Below, in pieces: positions 1 to 8,844 of a stretch of DNA of 34,707 nucleotides. The notes beneath the pieces are model-generated. The model saw only the letters and a program-made list of their open reading frames with translations, was not told where the DNA came from and did no database searches. The DNA comes from Westiellopsis prolifica IICB1. Lineage in GTDB: Bacteria > Cyanobacteriota > Cyanobacteriia > Cyanobacteriales > Nostocaceae. The DNA lies in assembly GCF_004323185.1 (NCBI RefSeq), contig NZ_NAPS01000001.1, positions 2,427,152-2,461,858 of the forward strand, read 5' to 3'. Position 1 is the first letter of the stretch; each line of letters starts with the position of its first letter. A program made the translations under genes and the position numbers.

Positions 1-57
1 ACACCCTTAAACCCCCACACCCATTTTTAAGATAAACCTTGACTACAAACAACCTAT

Positions 58-2802
58 TTAACCGCGTAGTGTTGCTACTAATTGACGTGCAAATACAGAA
101 ACTGCTTGATATTTGTCTTCGTGTGTTTGCATCGCTTTTTGACGTGCAGATTGTTCTTGGGGATTATTAGCTACTACTGCTAATTGTTCATAACCTGGAT
201 AGTAGCGACAGAATGTATAAATTCCGTTATCATCTAATAACCACTGGCTATAAATTCCTTCTTTGCGAGGGAAAAAGCTTTCTGTTGCATTGCGGGCAAT
301 CACTTCACGAGGATATTTGAGTATACTGGTGAAACTATCAACGGCTACTGGCTGAATCCGCCCAACTAATCGTGTAGTTAAGTTTTGTAAAATTTTTGAT
401 GACGCTTTAGATTTGGCGATGGTATCGGGGTCTTGGGCTGATAGGATGACTCTAATTCCAGCTTTAGCACCGTTGGCACAAATTCTTCCTACTAAGTCAG
501 AAATTTGGTCGAATTCAAATAGAATTGGTGCTTCATCGATGAAGAATATAGAAGCAGGACTACTTAGAGCGCGGCGCAATGCTGCGGAATAGGCGCTTAA
601 AGATAGGACTGCTGCGTCTTCATTATCTGCGAGATTTCGCAAAGCGAAAACTAAAAGTTGGGCGTCAGTGGGAAAACTAGAAGGTGCGGAAATAGCTTGT
701 CCTACCCGACTAGAAAGCCAAAATCGCAAGCGCAACTGAATTTGATTTAAGGCGTCTTCAACTCTACCTGCAATTGATTCTAATTCTAAATGTTCTGGTG
801 AACAAAAATAGAGAAAATCCCTTAAAGTTGGGGTTTTTTGCCAAGCTGAACTGCCAAATCCGCCAGCGATCGCTTCTTGATATCGTTCTTTAATACCTTC
901 ATCAGTAAAGAAGGCTCCTAAAGCTAAGTTTAAGAGCGATCGCACTGTTTGTGATAGTAGCTGACTTTCGGTAGATGATCCTAAAACCATTGTCATCAAA
1001 GCTGATTCGAGGAAAGCGATATAATCCAACATGCGATCGCGTTGTTGTTCGGGATTCAATAAGCGTAAATCTGGCTGTTCAAATAAGTTATTTGATTGTT
1101 TGGAAATATCAAAATACGCTCCATTCCTCTCCATAAAATGTGTATAGTCGGTGAATGTAGACGTACCATCAGGTTTGGGAAAATCTAATGCGACTACAGG
1201 AATTTTATAGGCTAATGCTTGAGTTAAAATTCCTGATACTAATACTGATTTCCCAGCACGAGTAGTTGCAAATAGTGCTAAATTTTTATGGTGGTTGAAT
1301 AAATCCAGATGGACTGGTGTTCCACCTTCCTCGGCGATTAATTCAAAACCTTGGCGATCGCCTGCTTTAGTTAATACTAAAGGCATTAATCCTGGTACTT
1401 CATTGGTTAAATATAACTGACGTCGATTAAAAGGTCTTGCTAATAAACTTTCCCAAACAATCGGTAGAGTTTGCAACCAGATTTTCCAAGAGTATTCTGT
1501 TTCTCTAATTACCCGTGCTGGACGCTGAAAACAGTTTTCGATATATCTTGTCGCTTCATCTAATTTTTCTACACTGGGACGATGCACCAAGATAGCTATA
1601 CCTGCATAAATCGGTACTGCTCCCTCATACAATTGTTCTTGGGCTGCTACTGATTTTCTTAACTTTAATTGGGCGCTAACATCAATAGTTCTACTTTTTT
1701 CTTGTGCTAACAAAGCCGTCATATTTGACTGCTTGAGTACTCGTTGTAGTGTAGTTTTGACTATCGCTGGATTCGCTGCACTCAACTGACAAAAAATCTC
1801 TGTGTCTATCACATTTTCTCTAGCTAGCAGTTCCCAAAGATAACGCAACTGAGCAGATTTACTCGGCCAACCACCAGGTTTTTCGAGAAAAGTCATGACG
1901 CCAATATATTTATTATTGACGTGAACCCAACGCCGATCCGCAGAAGGGACATCAGACTCAATTAGCAAAGTTGTACTGTGGATATTTTCTATGAGTAATT
2001 TAGTACTAGCTAAATCTGAATAAGCTTGTTCATGTAATCCGTTTTCATCTAAAGTTAATAATTGGGGAATTTCTATTGGTTGAGTGTCATTAAATCTTCT
2101 CCAGGCTTCTCCCCATAATTCTTCTGTATTCAGAGGCTTAATATCTAAGCCCATTTTGTTAGATAATAGTTGTTCCCAACGACAAAAACCATTTTTATAG
2201 GCATTAGTAATAATTGTTTCCAGGCGCTGATTTTCTACTTCTGCTAAATCACCTTTAAATTTCAACCACCAAGTTTCGCCCTTAGCTAATAATTTTTCGA
2301 TCCAATCATCTGTATTTGTCGCATCTGGTTCAATCGTATAAGTTACGTAAATTCGCAAAAACTTTGGCTTGCGAATTCCAGAACGTGTCAGTTCTTGAAT
2401 CCTTGCTCTTTCTGAGAGTAATAAATATTTGATATCCGGTGATGGAGTTTTTTTGACTAAAGATGCTAACTCTTGTTGTCGCTGTCTATCTGAGCTAAAA
2501 GACCCCAAATGCAAAGTCATTTTCTCGCCTTCAGGAATATCTTTTAACCCAGCTTCAATGTTATTAAGAATCGTATTGATTTGTTCTGGTCTTAACGTCG
2601 TATGAATTCCTTGACAGTCAAAACCAAAAACAAAACAGAACCGATCTTTTTGGTTTCCTTTCGTCAAAATGTAAGCACCAATATCACGTCCTTCAAGTGA
2701 GACACGTAGCATTGTTGCTAGATGTAAAGCGTCCTCAAAGGGCGTGAATCTTGCCTCACTTCCGCCGACGCCGATGCTTTGTTTTCCGATTTTTTGCTTC
2801 AT
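58..2802 (-). CDS. VirB4/TraC-like type IV secretion ATPase
   Basis: Large P-loop ATPase of about 914 residues, of the kind that powers conjugative or type IV secretion channels at the inner membrane. Seen: a Walker A motif ATTRAGKS near residue 514, followed by PVVALDFPKPDG, and a Walker B-like IFFIDEAP near residue 755. A later VILSAQDPDTIAKSK stretch resembles the sensor Gln region of VirB4 proteins. The N-terminal half lacks clear motifs, as is usual for VirB4. I chose the ATG at 2802 over the longer frame reaching 2862 because the extra residues lie inside the upstream gene; even so the two genes overlap by 47 bases, which suggests translational coupling. It follows a VirB3-like and a VirB2-like gene, the usual virB2-B3-B4 order. 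It could be a HerA/FtsK-type ATPase of another membrane system. Family call fairly sure, exact role inferred. Confidence 0.72.
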   Translation of the reverse strand: MKQKIGKQSIGVGGSEARFTPFEDALHLATMLRVSLEGRDIGAYILTKGNQKDRFCFVFGFDCQGIHTTLRPEQINTILNNIEAGLKDIPEGEKMTLHLGSFSSDRQRQQELASLVKKTPSPDIKYLLLSERARIQELTRSGIRKPKFLRIYVTYTIEPDATNTDDWIEKLLAKGETWWLKFKGDLAEVENQRLETIITNAYKNGFCRWEQLLSNKMGLDIKPLNTEELWGEAWRRFNDTQPIEIPQLLTLDENGLHEQAYSDLASTKLLIENIHSTTLLIESDVPSADRRWVHVNNKYIGVMTFLEKPGGWPSKSAQLRYLWELLARENVIDTEIFCQLSAANPAIVKTTLQRVLKQSNMTALLAQEKSRTIDVSAQLKLRKSVAAQEQLYEGAVPIYAGIAILVHRPSVEKLDEATRYIENCFQRPARVIRETEYSWKIWLQTLPIVWESLLARPFNRRQLYLTNEVPGLMPLVLTKAGDRQGFELIAEEGGTPVHLDLFNHHKNLALFATTRAGKSVLVSGILTQALAYKIPVVALDFPKPDGTSTFTDYTHFMERNGAYFDISKQSNNLFEQPDLRLLNPEQQRDRMLDYIAFLESALMTMVLGSSTESQLLSQTVRSLLNLALGAFFTDEGIKERYQEAIAGGFGSSAWQKTPTLRDFLYFCSPEHLELESIAGRVEDALNQIQLRLRFWLSSRVGQAISAPSSFPTDAQLLVFALRNLADNEDAAVLSLSAYSAALRRALSSPASIFFIDEAPILFEFDQISDLVGRICANGAKAGIRVILSAQDPDTIAKSKASSKILQNLTTRLVGRIQPVAVDSFTSILKYPREVIARNATESFFPRKEGIYSQWLLDDNGIYTFCRYYPGYEQLAVVANNPQEQSARQKAMQTHEDKYQAVSVFARQLVATLRG

Positions 2803-3127
2803 GGTTAATTTCCAGTAAGCTTTGATAACGAGCAAAGCCTCTAGTCCAAGTGGGAACACCAATAAATTTACTTAAGAAGCGCCAACTCCTACCACCAGTT
2901 AAAATCCACCAAGTTGCCATTCCCCAACCGGTAATTAGTAACATCCACAACCATTTCTGAAACTCATCTTGAAAGAAGCCACCAAAAATTCCATTAATGA
3001 TAAAGTAGGAAACTAAAGCTATTACCGTCCAAGGTAGAACTTGATCAGCAGGAATTGGACCTAGAGAAGGTTGAGCGCCTAAAATTTGATTTACTGGTCG
3101 AAATTCTTTATCTGGTTCTTGAGACAT
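2756..3127 (-). CDS. Small two-span membrane protein, VirB3-like position
   Basis: A 123-residue protein with two hydrophobic segments (about residues 33-51 and 58-77), a Pro-rich N-terminus and a very basic C-terminus ending in RRRR-K. Size, two transmembrane spans and position directly before a VirB4-like ATPase match VirB3 (inner-membrane T4SS component), but I see no sequence motif that proves it. The basic tail overlaps the start of the ATPase gene by 47 bases. The gap to the upstream pilin-like gene is 48 bases, so the three genes probably form one operon read on the minus strand. Role inferred from context. Confidence 0.6.
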   Translation of the reverse strand: MSQEPDKEFRPVNQILGAQPSLGPIPADQVLPWTVIALVSYFIINGIFGGFFQDEFQKWLWMLLITGWGMATWWILTGGRSWRFLSKFIGVPTWTRGFARYQSLLEINHEAKNRKTKHRRRRK

Positions 3128-3175
3128 GACGAATTTCTCAGCAATTTTCCATCTTGATTTCAGATGAATTTATAA

Positions 3176-3802
3176 TTATTGATTATTAGTATTGGAGTCA
3201 CCAATAACGAAGCCCGTAAGGACATCAGCAATAGTAACCGCAACAACAACTAATAAAGGAGTTCTAGCAATACTTTGCCAGTCTTCATCTTTACGAACTG
3301 CATTCATCACACCAATCAGGGAAACAGCTATATATAGCAAGTAAAGAGCGCGTAGCACATTAAATACTAAACTAACTGCTGCTTGGGTATTATTACCTGT
3401 ATCTGCACCTTGTGTGAGAGTATTTTTAAAGAAATCTTCTGCTTTTTTAAAAAATTGCGCTTGTGCTGGTTCTGCCAAATAATCTAACCAGAATAAACTG
3501 AAAATTAAAGCTACGCCTAATATTTGCAGCAAAATAAGGTATCGTTTTGGTAGATTAACCTCATGCCCAATTTTATGAATAACAACTGCCACTAAACTAC
3601 CAAATACTAAACAAAAAAGTAAGATAGGACTTTTCAGACTTATAACGCTTAAAAATACAGCGCAAGCAATTAGAAATGGAACAGATTCTAATAATTTAAT
3701 CCGCCATATTTCTAAAATATTACTAAGTTTATAGGGTATGATTGTTGTCTTTTTATCAAAAAGTCTCAAAAACTTTCTCTGATGAGAAATTTGCCTAGAC
3801 AT
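3176..3802 (-). CDS. Multi-span membrane protein with VirB2/TrbC-like C-terminal half
   Basis: 208 residues. Three hydrophobic spans (about 41-56, 58-76, 88-106) are followed by a possible signal-peptidase site AEPAQA|QFF after residue 115. Then comes a roughly 93-residue module with an amphipathic start, a span at 142-166, a short charged loop (RKDEDW) and a last span at 182-200. The final module has the two-helix hairpin topology of VirB2/TrbC pilins, and it is the first gene of a set whose next members look like VirB3 and VirB4. The N-terminal extension is much longer than a normal pilin leader. A GGA ribosome site sits about 9 bases before the ATG at 3802. The pilin identity rests on topology and gene order only; it could be an unrelated membrane protein. 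Confidence 0.5.
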   Translation of the reverse strand: MSRQISHQRKFLRLFDKKTTIIPYKLSNILEIWRIKLLESVPFLIACAVFLSVISLKSPILLFCLVFGSLVAVVIHKIGHEVNLPKRYLILLQILGVALIFSLFWLDYLAEPAQAQFFKKAEDFFKNTLTQGADTGNNTQAAVSLVFNVLRALYLLYIAVSLIGVMNAVRKDEDWQSIARTPLLVVVAVTIADVLTGFVIGDSNTNNQ

Positions 3803-4573
3803 TCGTAAATTTCCTTTTTGTGCATTACAACTAAGTTTAAGTTGTTGTCTTCGATATCACAATTTAACATAAATAAACATTTAAGTTAAGAAAATTATGA
3901 AATTAAAGGTAAAGTATTATACATTTTAGTTGAATGTTGGGTTAAGAAACATAATTTATTGAATGAATTTTTGAAAATAGGCTCAGAATTATTATGGTTC
4001 TACAAAATATTTATCTAATTTAGTAATTAATCACTGAACTAAGCATTTGGGAAGTCTAACAGACTTTGTGCAGGAGTTAAGCAAAGAACAGAGTAAGGAA
4101 GAGTTTTTCCTTTATTTTTGCTGTATACCATGTCTGATTATCCAAAACTAGGGTGTTAAGTACATAAACAAAATGAATTACACACATATTCTTTTTGCTG
4201 TTCCCGGTTAAGAGTTCCCTAACCTCCATTTGTAGCTTTAATTTTGGCTAACTACTCAGCTTGGTATTTTACCCTTTGCAGAAACAGGACTTACGCAAAA
4301 CATAACGCGCATTTGCGGTAATTCATGAATTACTGCTACGCAAGAATAAGGTTTTCGCTCACATCTTGCGTAAGTCCTGAGAAATTAAAATTGCCTTCTT
4401 GACATAAATAACCTGTAGTCTTCTTCTATTGTCGCTTATTAACATTTATTAAAATCATGTAAATTATCGAAATGTAAAAATAATTGCTTATTTAACGATC
4501 GCTTCACTTGAATTTAACCGACGGTTGATAAATTTCACCTCAAAAGAGTGAAATTGCAAGGATTTAAGAGCAA
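3803..4573. other. Intergenic region with one MITE
   Basis: AT-rich divergent spacer between the VirB2-like gene (minus) and the PhoX-like gene (plus), so it must hold promoters for both. The only clear structure is the 95-bp MITE at 4285-4379. I see no ORF worth calling and no convincing Pho-box array upstream of the PhoX-like gene. Confidence 0.6.
4285..4379 (+). mobile_element. 95-bp MITE, copy 1
   Basis: Terminal inverted repeats CAGGACTTACGCAA at both ends (14 bp, perfect in this copy) enclose a 67-bp core that contains GGTAATTCATGAATTAC. The element is flanked by the direct repeat AGAAA (4280-4284 and 4380-4384), a 5-bp target-site duplication. The core has no coding capacity, so the transposase must act in trans. 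A second copy in opposite orientation lies at 6242-6336. Confidence 0.88.
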
Positions 4574-6013
4574 GTGTCTTTCTCACGACGTAAGTTTATA
4601 TCTCTGGCTGGTGTGACTGCTGCTAGTGTAACAGTGGTTTCCCCCCTAGAAGCGTTCTATGCTAGAGTTGCCCGTGGTCAAACCAGAAGAGGTATTGGTT
4701 ATGGTGCGCTAAGACCCAAGTTACCTGTGAACTACGAAGAATTAACCAGTACCGTCATTGGTGATCTCAGTCGGATTCCTCTGTTGGAACTTCCACCAGG
4801 ATTTAATTACACCGCGATCTCAATAGTCGGTCAGACCATGAGTGATGGTAATCCTGTTCCAGGTGATCATGATGGTATGGCAACTTTTGTAGGCCCCAGA
4901 GGTACTACTATCCTGATTCGGAACCACGAACTAGACCCGAATGAAAATGAATTTGGTAATACTAGCGGAGTAATTGCACCACCTGAGAAGAAGTATGACC
5001 AGATTAATGCAGGTGGTACTACTACCCTTGTAGTTGGACCAGCGCGTCGATTGATTAAAGATTATGCTTCTTTAGCTGGGACAATTCGCAACTGTGCTGG
5101 AGGCCCAACACCTTGGGGAACTTGGATTAGTTGTGAAGAAACCTTCAACAGGGGTGATGTGGGTGTTGTGCGCCATGGTTACAACTTTGAAGTTCCTGCA
5201 AATGTGGAAATTGGTTTGGCAGATCCGATTCCCCTCAAAGCCATGGGACGCTTTAGTCATGAAGCTGTAGCTGTAGATCCAGCAACCGGATATATTTACG
5301 AAACAGAAGATCGTGGCGATAGCTGCTTTTATCGTTTTGTTCCGAGTGTAGGTAAAGTAAATGCACCTGGACAATTAGCCCAAGGTGGTAAACTTTATGC
5401 TTTAAAAGTTGTAGATCAGCCTACTCTCAACACTACAAATAATCCCAACAGTGGCGGTTCTATCGGTTTGGTTCCCGTTGGTGTGCCATTAAAAGTAGAG
5501 TGGGTTCCCATTGATAATCCTGATCCTGATGTGGAGAACAGAACCCAAGGATTAGGAGTCCGCTACGAAGCTCAGTCTAAAGGCGCGGCAATTTTCTACC
5601 GGGGCGAAGGTGCGTGGTATGCTAAGGGTCTAATCTATTTCACTGCAACTCAAGGCGGCCCGCCTGCTGTGGGTGATACCAGAGGTAACGGTCAAGTTTG
5701 GGCTTATGATCCTAAAGCAGAAACAATTACATTACTTATTGAGGCTGAACCCAGCGGTGAACTACTTGATGAGCCTGACAATATTACTGTAGCTCCCTTT
5801 GGGGATCTCTTCCTCTGCGAAGATGGTGGTGGTGAACAATTTGTTGTTGGCGTCGATACTAAGGGAGAACTTTATCAGTTTGCGCGTAATGCTTACAACG
5901 AAAGCGAGTTTGCTGGAGCTTGTTTTTCTCCTGATGGTCAAACATTGTTTGTCAACATCCAAAGTCCTGGTATAACATATTGCATTTGGGGACCTTGGTC
6001 ACGTAAAGGTTAA
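4574..6013 (+). CDS. Tat-exported PhoX-family (DUF839) protein, putative alkaline phosphatase
   Basis: 479 residues with GTG start. A twin-arginine signal SRRKFIS at residues 4-10 plus a hydrophobic stretch predicts Tat export of a folded metalloprotein to the periplasm. PhoX/DUF839 hallmarks are visible: RNHE (116-119), GGTTTLV (148-153), WISCEET with Cys187-Glu188-Glu189, FSHEAVAVDP, ETEDRGDSCFYRF, and near the C-terminus DEPDNITVAPFG and LCEDGGGE. In studied PhoX enzymes the Cys and acidic residues of these motifs bind the Fe/Ca cofactor and the enzyme releases phosphate from esters. This protein is shorter than classical PhoX (over 600 residues), so phosphatase activity is inferred. An AAGGA lies about 12 bases before the GTG. 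It is bracketed by two independently inserted MITEs and ends before a terminator at 6155. Confidence 0.85.
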   Translation: MSFSRRKFISLAGVTAASVTVVSPLEAFYARVARGQTRRGIGYGALRPKLPVNYEELTSTVIGDLSRIPLLELPPGFNYTAISIVGQTMSDGNPVPGDHDGMATFVGPRGTTILIRNHELDPNENEFGNTSGVIAPPEKKYDQINAGGTTTLVVGPARRLIKDYASLAGTIRNCAGGPTPWGTWISCEETFNRGDVGVVRHGYNFEVPANVEIGLADPIPLKAMGRFSHEAVAVDPATGYIYETEDRGDSCFYRFVPSVGKVNAPGQLAQGGKLYALKVVDQPTLNTTNNPNSGGSIGLVPVGVPLKVEWVPIDNPDPDVENRTQGLGVRYEAQSKGAAIFYRGEGAWYAKGLIYFTATQGGPPAVGDTRGNGQVWAYDPKAETITLLIEAEPSGELLDEPDNITVAPFGDLFLCEDGGGEQFVVGVDTKGELYQFARNAYNESEFAGACFSPDGQTLFVNIQSPGITYCIWGPWSRKG

Positions 6014-6154
6014 ATAGTTTATACAGCTATTCCCTTGTCAAAGTTTGGGCGATCGCATACTTAACTATTAGTAAAAAAAATACTAAGTCCTATAAGTAAG
6101 AAAAATTGCGATTTCAGACAGATTAGACTCTACCTTACAAGCCTCTACCTCGTT

Positions 6155-6194
6155 ACTGAGAAAATCTATCGGTTTTCTCAGTTTTTCTATTTTG
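6155..6194 (+). terminator. Rho-independent terminator after PhoX-like gene
   Basis: Perfect 10-bp stem ACTGAGAAAA (6155-6164) / TTTTCTCAGT (6173-6182) with an 8-nt loop, followed by a T-rich run. It lies about 140 bases after the PhoX-like stop codon. The stem is AT-rich but the layout is typical. Confidence 0.7.
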
Positions 6195-6241
6195 ATACAT
6201 GTTCTGGATTGGTGGCGATCGCATCATTTGTGATTTTGGAT

Positions 6242-6336
6242 CAGGACTTACCCAAGATGTGACCGAAAATTTTATTCTTGCGTAGCGGTAATTCATGAAT
6301 TACCGCAAATGCGCGTTATGTTTTGCGTAAGTCCTG
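6242..6336 (-). mobile_element. 95-bp MITE, copy 2 (inverted)
   Basis: Same length as the element at 4285-4379 and nearly identical to its reverse complement (about five mismatches by eye). Inverted repeats CAGGACTTAC[C/G]CAA at the ends differ at one position. It is flanked by its own target duplication TGGAT (6237-6241 and 6337-6341), different from the AGAAA of copy 1, so the copies were inserted separately. Confidence 0.88.
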
Positions 6337-6450
6337 TGGATTTCGGATTACTCTGTCGAGAAACCGAACCGAAGTGCGTCTATAGATTTTGGATGGGAAA
6401 ATCTTGACTAAGATAAGTATTAACTCCTGACTCCTGAGTTTTTACCTTTT

Positions 6451-7320
6451 ATGACAGCTATTCGTGAAGAAAAACACAAAGCTAAAGCAAATCATTCTGG
6501 AAAACGCATTTTACTTTGGATGGCGATCGCTTCAGTAATGATTTTCTGTTTAGCACCGATTATGTGGCAAGTTGTTACCTCTTTCAAGGTAAATCAGGAT
6601 ATTTCTCAGGTTCCTACTGTTTATTTTCCTACACGTTTAACACTGAATCATTACATTAATTTATTTACTCGTCGTCCATTTTGGCGTTACATATTAAACA
6701 GTGCTTTTGTATCTTTTGTTTCTACAGCTTTCGCTTTAGCCATTGGTGCGCCTGCTGCCTATGCCTTAGCACGGTTACGCCCTCGTGGTCATCAATTGAT
6801 CTTAGCAACTATTTTAATTGTGACTTTATTTCCTGGTATTTTACTATTCCAGGGATTGTTAGAAATAGTACAAGGTTTGCATTTGGGTAATAATTATCTA
6901 GCACTAATTATTCCTTATACAGCAATTAATTTACCGTTAACTATTTTGGTATTACGTAGCTTTTTTTTACAATTGCCAAAAGATTTAGAAGATTCTGCCA
7001 AAATAGATGGATACAACACCTGGCAAATGCTCATCCAAATTTTATTACCGATGACCATTCCAGCTTTAGTGACAACTGGAATCCTGACTTTTATTTTTGC
7101 TTGGAATGAGTTTATCTTTGCTCTCACTTTCATCACTCGTGAAGACATGAAAACCATTCCTGTAGCAGCCGCCCAACTTAGCGGAGCATCAACATTTGAA
7201 ATTCCTTACGGCCCAATTGCCGCTGCTACTGTGGTTGGTACATTACCCTTGGTGTTACTAGTTTTATTTTTCCAACGCAAAATTGTTCAAGGTTTAACGG
7301 CTGGTGCAGTCAAAGGTTAA
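6451..7320 (+). CDS. Carbohydrate ABC transporter permease (MalG-type)
   Basis: 289-residue inner-membrane protein with about six spans, the first near residues 20-42. The cytoplasmic EAA loop that docks to the ATPase is present at about residues 180-200 (LEDSAKIDGY ... QILLP). This belongs to the MalG/GgtD/LacG half of sugar or compatible-solute importers. A partner ATPase follows at 7667, but no MalF-type permease or substrate-binding protein is in this window, so the substrate cannot be told. In cyanobacteria this family includes the glucosylglycerol/sucrose/trehalose importer, which is only a possibility here. A 346-base repeat-filled spacer separates it from the ATPase gene. Confidence 0.88.
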   Translation: MTAIREEKHKAKANHSGKRILLWMAIASVMIFCLAPIMWQVVTSFKVNQDISQVPTVYFPTRLTLNHYINLFTRRPFWRYILNSAFVSFVSTAFALAIGAPAAYALARLRPRGHQLILATILIVTLFPGILLFQGLLEIVQGLHLGNNYLALIIPYTAINLPLTILVLRSFFLQLPKDLEDSAKIDGYNTWQMLIQILLPMTIPALVTTGILTFIFAWNEFIFALTFITREDMKTIPVAAAQLSGASTFEIPYGPIAAATVVGTLPLVLLVLFFQRKIVQGLTAGAVKG

Positions 7321-7666
7321 TGGGATCGGGAATCGGGGATCGGGGATCAGGGAAAAGGGAAACAAGGGAGACAAGGGAGACAAAGGAGACAAAGGAGACA
7401 AAGGAGACAAAGGAGAATAACCAATGCCCCATGCCCCATGCCCCATGCCCAATCCCCGTTACCCCTTCGCCCCTAATCCCCACTCCCTTGGGGGAGTGGG
7501 GACCGGTGAGTTCCCCAGAGGGGGCCCCACCTACCCCTTATCCCCAAAGGGGACCCCTACCTTCCCCAATCCCCAATGCCCGATCCCCGTACTCTATGAG
7601 AAGCCGCTGACGCGTCTACGCGAAGCGTCTCCTCTGGAGAATCCCCGATCCCCTATCCCTAAAACC
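7321..7666. repeat. Short tandem repeat cluster and hairpins between ABC genes
   Basis: Runs of GGGGATC-type units, ACAAAGGAG/ACAAGGGAG units and CCCCATG units (7321-7470). A strong hairpin follows: TCCCCACTCCC / GGGAGTGGGGA with loop TTGG (7477-7502). At 7600-7640 lies a further repeat with GACGC...GCGTC and TCTCC-TCT-GGAGA pairing. This is the heptamer-type repeat class common in heterocystous cyanobacteria. Long open frames through it are repeat artefacts. The G/C hairpin could attenuate transcription between permease and ATPase. Confidence 0.8.
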
Positions 7667-8752
7667 ATGGCAACACTGGAATTAAAAAATCTCAACAAGA
7701 CCTATTCACCGAAAGTAGTTCCTGTTAAAGATATCAGTTTAACTGTAGATGACAATGAATTTCTCACTTTGCTGGGGCCTAGTGGCTGTGGTAAGTCCAC
7801 AACTTTGAGAATGATCGCAGGATTGGAAGAAGTGACTCGCGGTAATATTATTCTTGGGGGAGAAGATATTACCTTAAAACGTCCAGGCGATCGCAATATG
7901 GCGATGGTATTTCAAAGCTATGCTCTTTATCCTCACATGACGGTGTACGAAAACCTCGCCTCTGGACTAAAACTCAAAAAAGTTCCCCGTGCTGAAATTA
8001 AGCAACGAGTCGCCGATGTCTCAGCAATTCTAGGCTTAGAAGAATTATTGCAGCGTAAACCTGGCCAATTATCTGGAGGACAAAGACAACGGGTTGCAGT
8101 CGGTCGAGCATTGGTACGTAACGCTCAGGTATATTTATTAGATGAACCCTTAAGTAACCTAGATGCACTGTTGAGGGAACGAGTCCGCGCCGATATTAAG
8201 CAAATATTTGCTGCTCAAAAAGTGCCAGTAGTCTATGTCACCCACGACCAAACAGAAGCGATGACGCTTTCAACTAAAGTTGCAGTCCTCAATAACGGCT
8301 ACGTGCAGCAACTAGATCCACCCGCACGCATATATAATCATCCCGCAAATTTATTTGTAGCCGGTTTTGTGGGTAGTCCACAGATGAATTTGCTTACCCT
8401 ACCCTGTCAAGAACGCCATGCAATGCTGGGTGAGTTTAAAATTTCCTTACCTGATATTCCCACAATTCCACCGCAAATAGTTTTGGGAATTCGTCCAGAA
8501 CACGTTCACATTGCCCAAGAAGGAGATACAAACATTATTAAAGGTCGTGTATTTTTAGTCGAAAATCTGGGAATGCACAACTTGGTGAGTGTCAGCGTTG
8601 CTTCTCAAAAAGAATCTCTAACAGCACGTGCTTTGTTATCCCCAGATCAAAATATAAGTAACGAAGAGATAACATTAGCATTGCCAAATGAAAATATTCA
8701 TTGGTTTGATGTAGAGTCGGGAGATACGTTGGTTAGGAGAGGTAAAGAGTGA
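7667..8752 (+). CDS. Sugar ABC transporter ATPase (MalK/UgpC/GgtA type)
   Basis: 361 residues from the ATG at 7667. Walker A GPSGCGKS (37-44), Q-loop Gln83, signature LSGGQRQRVAVGRAL (135-149), Walker B YLLDEP with Glu160, and switch His193 in VTHDQTEAM are all present, so it should hydrolyse ATP. The 120-residue C-terminal part (NPANLFVAGFVGSPQMN, then LGIRPEHV) is the TOBE/OB regulatory domain of the MalK group. A longer frame runs back to 7424 but crosses tandem repeats, so I reject it. It presumably pairs with the permease at 6451; such ATPases can be shared by several sugar transporters. No clear Shine-Dalgarno is seen. Confidence 0.92.
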   Translation: MATLELKNLNKTYSPKVVPVKDISLTVDDNEFLTLLGPSGCGKSTTLRMIAGLEEVTRGNIILGGEDITLKRPGDRNMAMVFQSYALYPHMTVYENLASGLKLKKVPRAEIKQRVADVSAILGLEELLQRKPGQLSGGQRQRVAVGRALVRNAQVYLLDEPLSNLDALLRERVRADIKQIFAAQKVPVVYVTHDQTEAMTLSTKVAVLNNGYVQQLDPPARIYNHPANLFVAGFVGSPQMNLLTLPCQERHAMLGEFKISLPDIPTIPPQIVLGIRPEHVHIAQEGDTNIIKGRVFLVENLGMHNLVSVSVASQKESLTARALLSPDQNISNEEITLALPNENIHWFDVESGDTLVRRGKE

Positions 8753-8759
8753 GGGGACA

Positions 8760-8840
8760 AGGGTTATCAGTTATCAAATTAAACTGTTAACTGATTCATG
8801 ACCAATGACAAATGACCATTGACAAATGACAAATGACCAT
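8760..8840 (+). repeat. Composite TTATCAGTTATC / TGACAAA repeat
   Basis: TTATCAGTTATC followed by AAATTAAACTGTTAACTGAT and then (TGACAAA/TGACCAT)n heptamers. A closely matching copy in the opposite orientation lies at 26076-26160. The ATG-like triplets in the repeat make the next gene's start ambiguous. Confidence 0.8.
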
Positions 8841-8844
8841 GTGT

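Noticed and set aside
4430-4460. Pho box upstream of the PhoX-like gene
   Set aside because: TTATTAA is repeated with a 10-bp step, but the CTTAACC-type repeats with 11-bp period expected for a cyanobacterial Pho box are absent.
5072-5374. Minus-strand open frame inside the PhoX-like gene
   Set aside because: It is a shadow of a well-supported gene and has no motif or ribosome site.
4285-6336. Composite transposon carrying the PhoX-like gene between two inverted elements
   Set aside because: Each 95-bp element has its own perfect 5-bp target duplication (AGAAA and TGGAT); a composite transposon would have one duplication at the outer ends only.
7321-7666. N-terminal extension of the ABC ATPase, or a separate small gene, in the repeat block
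   Set aside because: The frame is made of repeated CCCCATG/ACAAAGG units and Pro-rich low-complexity sequence; MalK-type proteins start at MATLELKNL.
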